Assembly (NCBI GenBank): GCA_900313125.1
Contig: OMPZ01000056.1
Coordinates: 1 to 19,337 of the forward strand
Reading direction: 5' to 3'
DNA: 19,337 nucleotides
From: an uncultured Eubacteriales bacterium
GTDB taxonomy: Bacteria; Bacillota; Clostridia; Oscillospirales; Acutalibacteraceae
The notes below the pieces were generated by a model. The model ran no database searches and had not been told where the DNA came from. It was given only the letters and a program-made list of their open reading frames with translations. Below are positions 13,701 through 19,337 of this stretch, one piece after another; positions within the stretch are counted from its first letter, which is position 1; every line of letters starts with the position of its first letter. Made by a program: the position numbers and the translations under genes.

Positions 13701-14685
13701 CGGGACCTTCCTTCCAGGAGCCGTGGATCGCGTTCTCAGCCGGGAACGGGATAGCGTAGTAGCTGTCAAAGGCTCTGAAATGGTCGATCCTCGTGATGTC
13801 AAACAGCTCGCTCGCAGCCTTGATGCGCTCGAACCACCACTTGTACCCCGTCTTTTTGAGGTACTTCCAGTCGTAGATCGGGTTGCCCCAGAGCTGACCT
13901 GTCTCGGAGAAGTAATCCGGCGGACAGCCTGCAACGCACACCGGCTGCCTTTCCTCCGTGAGCCAGAAGACCTCGGGGTTAGCCCATGTGTCGGCGCTGT
14001 CCATCGCGACGTAGATCGGCATATCGCCGATGATCTCTATGCCGAGACCGTTTACATACGCTCTGAACTTCTCCCACTGCTGGTAGAACTTGAACTGAAC
14101 GAACTTCCAGAAGGCGATCTCGCCTCTGAGAGAGGTTTTGTACTTTTTGATAGCCTCCGGGGTACGCAGGCGAATGCCTTCGTCCTCCCACTCCGTCCAT
14201 GCCTTATTATCGAAATCACCTTTTACCGCCATGTAAAGCGAATAATTATCGAGCCAGCCCTTGTTCTTCGGCTTGTTGCACCAAGCCTTGAACTGCTTCT
14301 GCTCGGCTTCGCGCTCAGGCGACTTCTTCTTGAAATTCTTGAAAGCGATCCTGAGAACCTTGAAACGGTTGTTGTAGATCTTCTCGTAATCTACGTATTC
14401 GCTGTTGTCGCCCCAGTTGATGTTCTTGTAATCATTGGGCTTGAGCAGTCCTTCCTCACAAAGCGTATCGAGGTCGATGAGATAAGGGTTCCCGGCAAAA
14501 GTCGAGAACGACTGATACGGCGAATCACCGTAGCTGGTAGGACCTACCGGAAGTATCTGCCAATACTTCTGACCTGCTCCCTTCAAGAAATTTGCAAACT
14601 CGTAAGCGTCCTTTCCTATTGTGCCGATACCGCAGCGAGTAGGGAGAGAGGTGATGGGCATAAGTATACCCGCAGCTCTGGACAT
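10795..14685 (-). CDS. Fused 4-alpha-glucanotransferase / alpha-glucan phosphorylase (MalQ-GlgP)
   Basis: A single 1296-aa frame with two complete enzymes for glycogen or maltodextrin use in the cytoplasm. Residues 1 to about 500 are a GH77 4-alpha-glucanotransferase: GILMPITSLPTRCGIGT at the start, nucleophile Asp301 in RIDHF, acid/base Glu348 in IIAEDLG, third carboxylate Asp401 in THDND, and NTPSTLGGNWEWR near the end. Residues about 507-1296 (790 aa, about the length of a free phosphorylase) are GT35, with the GNGGLGRLAACF and NDTHPVVSVPEL segments and EASGTSNMK placing the pyridoxal-phosphate lysine near 1135. The linker is short and acidic (EENEDMENTEKN). Phosphorylase releases glucose-1-phosphate from chain ends; the glucanotransferase rebuilds short stubs into usable chains, so the coupling is logical. 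No stop or frameshift separates the halves. AAAGGTG precedes the ATG, with a promoter and terminator of its own. Confidence 0.95.
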   Translation of the reverse strand: MSRAAGILMPITSLPTRCGIGTIGKDAYEFANFLKGAGQKYWQILPVGPTSYGDSPYQSFSTFAGNPYLIDLDTLCEEGLLKPNDYKNINWGDNSEYVDYEKIYNNRFKVLRIAFKNFKKKSPEREAEQKQFKAWCNKPKNKGWLDNYSLYMAVKGDFDNKAWTEWEDEGIRLRTPEAIKKYKTSLRGEIAFWKFVQFKFYQQWEKFRAYVNGLGIEIIGDMPIYVAMDSADTWANPEVFWLTEERQPVCVAGCPPDYFSETGQLWGNPIYDWKYLKKTGYKWWFERIKAASELFDITRIDHFRAFDSYYAIPFPAENAIHGSWKEGPGIEFFNLMRKELGDLPIIAEDLGTMTPGVIKLLKDSGYPGMKVLEFAFDSDEENDYLPHTYTPNCVVYSGTHDNDTLIGWADTAKKDCIEFAKEYCKMADDEPFNWGIIRTAYESVADTAIIQMQDLLGLGTEARMNTPSTLGGNWEWRIRKDYATNGLAKKIRELTVKYDRLEENEDMENTEKNPILEKLELAAKTDYCKSVEELTTEELHEELGKAVMGEISERWTKAKNVHASQRRAYYFSAEFLMGRMMYNNLYCLGILDDVKEMLLQKGIDINVFEDIDDAALGNGGLGRLAACFLDSAATHDVPLDGYGIRYKYGLFKQSIVDGFQVESADDWQRFGDPWCIRRNEDTVVVKFADQVVKAVPYDMAIIGYGTENINTLRLWEAEAMENFDFLKFNSFDYTGSVAEKNRAEDITNVLYPNDNRHEGKVLRLKQQYFFCSASLQDIIKKYKKKYGDNYNKFAEETAIQLNDTHPVVSVPELIRLFMQDGLTFEEAFKIAQKTFSYTNHTVMAEALEKWNIDLMRSVIPEVYAIIEKIAARLEKDLGPKCDISRMRIIDGGVVHMARMAVYASSYTNGVAQIHTEILKADTLKDWYKMYPERFQNKTNGITQRRWLGLCNPELCDLLTDAIGSDAYLRNLDELKKLEKKITPETINRFNAIKHEKKRQLAEYISKHEGVDLNPDAIFDIQVKRLHEYKRQLLNAFSIMDIYFKLKKGELPDWHPTAFIFGAKAAPGYARAKAIIKYINEIAKLVNNDPDVNDKIKVVFVQNYNVSYAEKIVTAADFSEQISTAGTEASGTSNMKFMLNGAVTLGTLDGANVEIAQEAGDENEYIFGAKVEEIEALKAQKTYSSRKIYEENPEIKKVIDTLVDGTFSDGGRQGEGSFAELHNSLINGAAWHDPDHYFILLDLPSYVETKIKANADYEDRQAWGKKCLMNVANAGKFSSDRTILQYAEELWKVNDVK
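13165..13183 (-). promoter_or_regulatory. Internal ribosome site and start codon at the GlgP half
   Basis: Inside the fusion gene, minus-strand GGAGG (13183-13179) lies 11 bases before an in-frame ATG (13167-13165, codon 507), exactly at the linker where the phosphorylase begins (MENTEKNPILEKLE). This could allow separate translation of a free phosphorylase. The spacing is a little long and GGAGGA is also a plausible Glu/Glu codon run, so it is a candidate only. Confidence 0.4.
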
Positions 14686-14705
14686 TTAATTCACACCTTT
14701 CGTTT

Positions 14706-14760
14706 TCCGCAGCAAGCTGTGCGGAGCTGTCTCTGTAATTTTGACAAGCAATAATTGCTT
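14706..14760. promoter_or_regulatory. Palindrome and hairpin in the malQ-glgP leader
   Basis: Two symmetric elements lie between promoter and ribosome site. AAGCAAT and ATTGCTT form a 15-bp palindrome around one base (14746-14760), and TCCGCA/TGCGGA forms a 6-bp stem with an 8-base loop (14706-14725) ending six bases before the ribosome site. The first looks like an operator for a dimeric regulator; the second could modulate translation. No regulator gene is nearby to name. Confidence 0.35.
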
Positions 14761-14829
14761 ATTGCAAAACACGTGCAAGCACCCGCCTGATGAAAAGACC
14801 GATAAGGCGGCACTCGCCCATATAAGTGT

Positions 14830-14858
14830 ATTTTAACATAAATCTTTGTGATAAGCAA
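14830..14858 (-). promoter_or_regulatory. Promoter for malQ-glgP
   Basis: On the minus strand TTGCTT (14858-14853), a 17-base spacer, then TAAAAT (14835-14830) with TGT before it, an extended -10. It leaves a leader of about 135 bases. Together with the terminators on both sides it makes the fusion gene a single-gene transcription unit. Confidence 0.7.
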
Positions 14859-14967
14859 GTGTTTAGAGCAAAATAAACGAAAAAATATTACAAAAACCGC
14901 AAATTTTATTATAGGGAGAACTCCGGACAGCCGCAGAACGGATCACCTCCGGCAAACAAGGCGGCAA

Positions 14968-15021
14968 ATAATTAATGAAAACAGAGGGGCTGCTCAGAAC
15001 TCAGAAGGTTTTGAGCAGCCC
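14968..15021 (-). terminator. Intrinsic terminator of purL-fhs
   Basis: On the minus strand GGGCTGCTCAAAAC pairs with GTTCTGAGCAGCCC (15021-15008 with 15000-14987), a 14-bp stem with one G-U pair and a 7-base loop. It is followed by CTCTGTTTTCATTAATTATT, a moderately T-rich tail. It lies 29 bases past the fhs stop. Confidence 0.8.
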
Positions 15022-15050
15022 TAAAGGAAAATTTTATCGGAGTCGGTTTA

Positions 15051-16724
15051 TCAGAACAGACCGGAGATAACCCCGTTTTCGTCAACGTCGATGCGCTCCG
15101 CTGCCGGTGATTTCGGCAGACCGGGCATTGTCATGATCGAGCCGGTGAGAGCGACAATGAAGCCTGCTCCGGCTGATATCCTCAGGTCGCGCACCGTTAC
15201 GGTGAAGCCCTTCGGCGCGCCGAGCTTTGAAGGATCGTCGGAAAGGCTGTACTGCGTCTTCGCCATGCAGACGGGCAGACCGCCGCAGCCAAGCTCCTTT
15301 ATCTTCGCAAGCTGCTTCTGCGCAGCAGCCGTGAACTGTACGCCGTCGCCGCCGTACACCTTGCGGACGATATCGGCGATCTTCTCCTCGAGCGGCTCGT
15401 CAAGCTCGTAGCTGAAGCGGAAATCGGGAGTCTCCTCCTCGCAGAGACGAACGACCTCCCTTGCAAGCTCCTCGCCGCCCTTTCCGCCGTCTGCCCAGAC
15501 GGTCGAGAGACGGACGTTTACGCCAAGCTCGCGGCACTTGGAGATGATGAGGTCGATCTCCGCGTCCGTATCAGTCGGGAAGCGGTTGACCGCGACGACG
15601 GAGGGCAGACCGTACACGTCCTTGATGTTTGAAACGTGCTTGAGCAGGTTCGGGATACCGCGCTCCAGAGCGGCGAGATCCTCGTTTGCAAGCTCCGCCT
15701 TTGCCGCGCCTCCGTGCATTTTGAGCGCCCTTACCGTCGCGACGACGACGACCGCGGAAGGCGTAAGCCCTGCGTAGCGGCACTTGATATCGAGGAACTT
15801 CTCGGCTCCCAGGTCTGCGCCGAAGCCTGCCTCCGTGATCGCGTAATCGCCGAGCCTGAGAGCCATTTTCGTAGCCGTTACGGAGTTGCAGCCGTGCGCG
15901 ATATTTGCGAACGGTCCGCCGTGAACGAGCGCCGGCGTGCCTTCGAGCGTCTGAACGAGATTCGGCTTCAAGGCGTCCTTGAGGAGAGCCGCCATCGCGC
16001 CGGCAGCCTTGATGTCGCCTGCGGTAACGGGCTTCTCGTCGTATGTATAGCCGACGATCAGGCGCGAAAGACGCTCCTTGAGGTCGGTCATGGAGGTTGC
16101 GAGGCAAAGCACAGCCATTACCTCGGAGGCTACCGTGATATCGTAGCCGTCCTCACGCGGAACGCCGTTGACTCTGCCGCCCAGACCGTCCGTCACAAAG
16201 CGGAGCTGGCGGTCGTTCATATCGACGCAGCGCTTCCAGGTGATCCTGCGCGGATCAATATTCAGCGCGTTGCCCTGATAAATGTGGTTGTCGAGCATAG
16301 CGGCAAGCAGGTTGTTCGCTGCTCCTATCGCGTGGAAGTCGCCCGTGAAGTGAAGGTTGATGTCCTCCATCGGAACGACCTGAGCGTAGCCGCCGCCGGC
16401 AGCGCCGCCCTTGATTCCGAACACCGGTCCGAGAGACGGCTCGCGCAGCGCTACAACTACGTTTTTGCCGATCCTGCGGAGACCGTCGGCGAGACCGATC
16501 GTCGTTGTCGTCTTTCCCTCGCCTGCCGGAGTCGGCGTTATCGCCGTAACGAGAACGAGCTTTCCGTTCGGTCTGCTGTTTTCCTTCAAAAGAGAGAGGT
16601 CGATCTTCGCCTTGTATTTGCCGTACTGTTCGAGATATTTGTCCTCAATGCCCGCGGTCTCGGCGATCTCTGTGATCCTCTTCATCTCGACCGACTGGGC
16701 GATCTCTATATCGCTTTTATACAT
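15051..16724 (-). CDS. fhs: Formate--tetrahydrofolate ligase
   Basis: Joins formate to tetrahydrofolate with ATP, giving 10-formyl-tetrahydrofolate, the one-carbon donor for purine ring closure and for initiator tRNA formylation. In acetogens it is part of the methyl branch of carbon fixation, but nothing here indicates that pathway. The 557-aa product has the normal length and the N10-formyl-THF synthetase signatures: the nucleotide loop TPTPAGEGKTTTTIGL (about residues 64-79), FGIKGGAAGGGYAQV, the LHFTGDFHAI segment, and VHGGPFANIAHGCNS. GGAGGGG lies 5 bases before the ATG. It starts 19 bases after the purL stop, so the two are probably one operon in which Fhs feeds the formyl transfer steps of purine synthesis. 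Confidence 0.98.
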   Translation of the reverse strand: MYKSDIEIAQSVEMKRITEIAETAGIEDKYLEQYGKYKAKIDLSLLKENSRPNGKLVLVTAITPTPAGEGKTTTTIGLADGLRRIGKNVVVALREPSLGPVFGIKGGAAGGGYAQVVPMEDINLHFTGDFHAIGAANNLLAAMLDNHIYQGNALNIDPRRITWKRCVDMNDRQLRFVTDGLGGRVNGVPREDGYDITVASEVMAVLCLATSMTDLKERLSRLIVGYTYDEKPVTAGDIKAAGAMAALLKDALKPNLVQTLEGTPALVHGGPFANIAHGCNSVTATKMALRLGDYAITEAGFGADLGAEKFLDIKCRYAGLTPSAVVVVATVRALKMHGGAAKAELANEDLAALERGIPNLLKHVSNIKDVYGLPSVVAVNRFPTDTDAEIDLIISKCRELGVNVRLSTVWADGGKGGEELAREVVRLCEEETPDFRFSYELDEPLEEKIADIVRKVYGGDGVQFTAAAQKQLAKIKELGCGGLPVCMAKTQYSLSDDPSKLGAPKGFTVTVRDLRISAGAGFIVALTGSIMTMPGLPKSPAAERIDVDENGVISGLF

Positions 16725-16743
16725 GATATCCCCTCCGTAACTC

Positions 16744-19337
16744 TTACTTGAAATACTTCACGGCAGAGCGGAACATACCCATGTCGTACTTGCCGGGAAC
16801 ATTTTTGTAAAGACCGTCGCCGATACGCTCCGAGTGTCCCATCTTTCCGAATATCCTTCCGTCCGGCGAGGTGATGCCCTCGATCGCAAAGGCGGAATTG
16901 TTCGGGTTGAAGCGGACGTCGTTCGTCGCGCTGCCGGAGAAATCAACGTACTGAGTCGCGATCTGTCCGTTCTGAGCGAGGCGAAGTATCGTCGCGGTGT
17001 CGGCGAGGAAGCGTCCCTCACCGTGAGAGATTGCGACTGTGTAAACGTCGCCGACGTTCGTATCCATGAGCCACGGCGACTTGTTGGACGCGATCCTCGT
17101 GCGGACGAGCCTCGACTGGTGGCGTCCGATCGTGTTGTACGTAAGAGTCGGGCAGGAAGCGTCCGTGTCAATGATCTTTCCGTACGGCACGAGACCGAGC
17201 TTGACGAGCGCCTGGAAGCCGTTGCAGATGCCTGCCATCAGACCGTCGCGGCTTTCAAGCAGCCTTGTGACCTCCTCCCTGATGCGCGCGTTGCGGAAAA
17301 ACGCCGTGATGAACTTGCCGGAGCCGTCCGGCTCGTCGCCGCCGGAGAAGCCGCCGGGGATAAAGATCATCTGAGACTCGGCGATGCGCGAAGCCACATA
17401 CTCTACCGACTCGGAAATACCCTTTGCGGAGAGGTTGTTGATAACGATGATCTCCGGATCAGCGCCTGCGTCGCGAAGAGCCTTCGCCGTATCGAACTCG
17501 CAGTTTGTGCCGGGGAATACGGGGATAACGACCTTCGGCTTCGCCGTCTTGATAACGGGCGACGGGTAGCTCTTTGCAGGGCAGGAGAACGTCGGGATAT
17601 CCTTCTTCTCCGTCTTGATGTTGCAGGGGTACACAGGCTCGAGCTTGCCCTCGTAGATATCAAGCAGCTCGGAAAGCTCTGCGCTCTCGCCGCGCAGCGT
17701 GATCCTGCCGTCGTCCGTCGTCGTTCCGAGGAGCGTTCCTACCTCGGAGCTGTCCGTCATTTCGAGGATAAACGAGCCGTAGCTGTAACCGAAGATATCG
17801 CTGATATCGGCATCATCCGCGAAAGCAAAGCCCACGCCGTTGCCGAACGCCATCTTCATTACCGCCTCTGCTGCGCCGCCGTACGTCGGAGTGTAAGCCG
17901 TTACAGCGCTGCCCTTGCGGAGGAGCGCCGTCACCTCGCCGAAAACCTTCTTGACGGACTCCGCCTTCGGCAGACCGCTGCCGTCGTATTCGGGCTTTAT
18001 CATGACGACGCGGTGACCTGCTGCCTTGAATTCGTTGGAGACAATATTCTTCGTGCTGTCCGTCGTAACGGCGAAGGAAACGAGCGTCGGCGGAACGTCG
18101 AGGTCCTCAAACGAGCCGGACATGGAGTCCTTGCCGCCGATCGAGCCGCACTCGAAATCGAGCTGAGCCTTCAATGCGCCGAGAAGTGCCGCGAGCGGCT
18201 TGCCCCAGCGTTTGCCGTCTCTGTTCGGTCTTTCAAAGTACTCCTGGAAGGTGAGGTAAACGTCCTCAAACTTAGCGCCGGACGCGATCAGCTTCGCGAT
18301 CGACTCGACGACAGCGAGGTATGCGCCGTGGTACGGGCTTTTTTCCATGATATACGGGTTGTAGCCCCACGCCATTACGGAGCAGCTGTCGGTGTGCTTC
18401 TCCTCCATCGAGATCTTCTGAGCCATCGCCTGAGAGGGCGTGATCTGATTCTTGCCGCCAAACGGCATGAGAACCGTGCCTGCGCCGATAGTCGAGTCAA
18501 AGCGCTCGGAAAGACCTCTCTTTGAGCAGACGTTGAGGTCACCTGCGAGGCTCTTGTAAAGCTGTGTGAAATCGCCGCTCGTCGTTCTTCTGAAATCGTG
18601 AGGAGCGTCGGGCGTGATCGCGATATGCTTCTCGGCGCCGTTTGAGTTGAGGAACTCTCTGGAGATATCGACGATGCTCCTGCCGTTCCACTTCATTACG
18701 AGGCGCGGCTCCTCCTTAACGACTGCGACGACTGTCGATTCAAGGTTTTCCTTCTGTGCAAGCTCCATGAAGCGCGCGGCGTCCTTCGGCTCCACGACTA
18801 CCGCCATTCTCTCCTGCGATTCGCTGATCGCAAGCTCCGTGCCGTCGAGACCGTCGTACTTCTTCGGCACGGCGTTGAGGTCGATCTCAAGTCCGTCCGC
18901 AAGCTCGCCGATCGCAACGGAGACGCCGCCTGCGCCGAAGTCGTTGCAGCGCTTGATGAGCAGCGACGCTTCCTTGTTCCTGAACAGGCGCTGGAGCTTT
19001 CTTTCCTCCGGGGCGTTGCCCTTCTGCACCTCAGCGCCGCAGCTTTCGAGAGACTGGAGCGTGTGAGATTTGGACGAGCCTGTCGCGCCGCCGCAGCCGT
19101 CGCGTCCCGTTCTGCCGCCGAGGAGAATAACGATATCTCCCGGCTCCGGGCGCTCGCGCCTTACGTTTTCAGCGGGAGCAGCCGCAACAACAGCGCCGAT
19201 CTCCATGCGCTTTGCAGCGTAGCCCTCGTGGTAGATCTCGTCTACCTGACCTGTCGCGAGGCCGATCTGGTTGCCGTATGAGCTGTAACCTGCAGCAGCC
19301 GTCGTTACGATCTTTCTCTGAGGGAGCTTTCCGGGCA
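16744..19337 (-). CDS. purL: Phosphoribosylformylglycinamidine synthase, single-chain type (partial, 5' end outside window)
   Basis: Converts FGAR to FGAM with glutamine and ATP, the fourth step of purine synthesis. About 863 C-terminal residues are visible. The reading frame is open to the window edge: upstream of the internal Met at 19206 it reads LPQRKIVTTAAAGYSSYGNQ, which belongs to the family, so that Met is not the start. Visible parts are the ATP-binding GGRTGRDGCGGATGSSKSH stretch of the first synthase domain, the GSIGGKDSMSGSF segment of the second, and a C-terminal class I glutaminase domain with the nucleophile Cys in GICNGFQ, its His in ISHGEGRF, and FPGTNCEFDTAKAL. Fused synthase-glutaminase enzymes are about 1200-1300 aa, so roughly 350-400 N-terminal residues are missing. 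It leads directly into fhs. Confidence 0.97.
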   Translation of the reverse strand, partial: PGKLPQRKIVTTAAAGYSSYGNQIGLATGQVDEIYHEGYAAKRMEIGAVVAAAPAENVRRERPEPGDIVILLGGRTGRDGCGGATGSSKSHTLQSLESCGAEVQKGNAPEERKLQRLFRNKEASLLIKRCNDFGAGGVSVAIGELADGLEIDLNAVPKKYDGLDGTELAISESQERMAVVVEPKDAARFMELAQKENLESTVVAVVKEEPRLVMKWNGRSIVDISREFLNSNGAEKHIAITPDAPHDFRRTTSGDFTQLYKSLAGDLNVCSKRGLSERFDSTIGAGTVLMPFGGKNQITPSQAMAQKISMEEKHTDSCSVMAWGYNPYIMEKSPYHGAYLAVVESIAKLIASGAKFEDVYLTFQEYFERPNRDGKRWGKPLAALLGALKAQLDFECGSIGGKDSMSGSFEDLDVPPTLVSFAVTTDSTKNIVSNEFKAAGHRVVMIKPEYDGSGLPKAESVKKVFGEVTALLRKGSAVTAYTPTYGGAAEAVMKMAFGNGVGFAFADDADISDIFGYSYGSFILEMTDSSEVGTLLGTTTDDGRITLRGESAELSELLDIYEGKLEPVYPCNIKTEKKDIPTFSCPAKSYPSPVIKTAKPKVVIPVFPGTNCEFDTAKALRDAGADPEIIVINNLSAKGISESVEYVASRIAESQMIFIPGGFSGGDEPDGSGKFITAFFRNARIREEVTRLLESRDGLMAGICNGFQALVKLGLVPYGKIIDTDASCPTLTYNTIGRHQSRLVRTRIASNKSPWLMDTNVGDVYTVAISHGEGRFLADTATILRLAQNGQIATQYVDFSGSATNDVRFNPNNSAFAIEGITSPDGRIFGKMGHSERIGDGLYKNVPGKYDMGMFRSAVKYFK

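Larger units (their letters stand above)
14686..15050. other. Intergenic region between fhs and malQ-glgP
   Basis: 365 bases without a gene. From the fhs side it holds the fhs terminator, a GGATCACCTCC match to the 16S rRNA 3' end, a TATAAT without a -35, the malQ-glgP promoter and its structured leader. A loose CCGCCT/AGGCGG stem lies in the early leader (about 14783-14815). No small open frame looks real. Confidence 0.6.

Noticed and set aside
13525..14754. Long plus-strand open frame (409 codons) opposite malQ, and similar ones opposite purL, fhs, fabF and glgP
   Set aside because: They lie wholly or almost wholly opposite genes with intact catalytic motifs, have Arg/Val/Leu-rich compositions expected of antisense reading in GC-rich codons, and show no recognisable domain or good ribosome site.
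14908..14913. Perfect minus-strand TATAAT as a second malQ-glgP promoter
   Set aside because: No -35-like sequence lies 16-18 bases upstream, while a much better promoter is found at 14830-14858.
14940..14950. GGATCACCTCC as a piece of a 16S rRNA gene
   Set aside because: Only 11 bases match the 16S 3' end; the flanks do not continue into rRNA sequence.
16744..19206. An 820-residue PurL beginning at the Met at 19206
   Set aside because: The same frame continues upstream to the window edge with family sequence (TTAAAGYSSYGNQIGLATGQ), so the gene is cut by the window and does not start there.
1..19337. CRISPR array, tRNA or rRNA genes, insertion sequence, phage or toxin-antitoxin genes
   Set aside because: No regularly spaced repeat with unique spacers, no tRNA-like fold or rRNA stretch, and no transposase, integrase or toxin-like product was found; the repeats at 10286-10740 are too few and irregular for a CRISPR.

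Overview
The window reads like a chromosome segment of an anaerobic, low-motif-noise Gram-positive in class Clostridia, most likely Oscillospiraceae (Ruminococcus-like). This is inferred from the streptococcal/clostridial order of the FAS-II genes, use of FabK instead of FabI, a YerC-type TrpR-like protein, a large single-chain PurL, formate-tetrahydrofolate ligase, strong AGGAGG ribosome binding sites and moderately high GC coding sequence. Every gene I can support lies on the minus strand, so transcription runs from high to low coordinates.

Region 1 (about 6755 down to 1) is a type II fatty-acid synthesis cluster in transcription order fabH, acpP, fabK, fabD, fabG, fabF, fabZ, accD (accD is cut by the window edge). 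fabK/fabD overlap, fabD-fabG-fabF-fabZ-accD are tightly spaced, and acpP is set apart by its own promoter upstream and a terminator-like hairpin downstream. accB and accC, which often sit between fabF and accD in related clusters, are not there.

Region 2 (10141 down to 6961) is a tight housekeeping operon: yerC-like regulator, YqeM-like methyltransferase, an orphan fumarase beta-type subunit, a TrmN6/YabB-like methyltransferase and rsmI. The genes overlap by 1, 11 and 4 bases at three junctions. A sigma-A-type promoter precedes it.

Region 3 (10253-10794) has no convincing gene. It holds three copies of an about 70-bp hairpin-bearing repeat. Two of them form the arms of an about 331-bp inverted-repeat element, and their 7-bp stems differ between copies yet stay perfectly paired.

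Region 4 (14685 down to 10795) is one long gene joining a complete 4-alpha-glucanotransferase (MalQ) to a complete alpha-glucan phosphorylase (GlgP), with its own promoter and terminator. An in-frame ATG with a Shine-Dalgarno sequence sits exactly at the junction.

Region 5 (19337 down to 15051) is purL (5' end outside the window) followed 19 bases later by fhs, a purine/one-carbon pair, closed by a strong terminator.

Most of the window is core metabolism. The points worth a second look are the MalQ-GlgP fusion and its internal start, the covarying repeat cluster, and the regulatory-looking DNA between acpP and fabK and upstream of fabH. I saw no CRISPR array, tRNA, rRNA, insertion sequence or phage gene, and no evidence of a new defence or mobile system.
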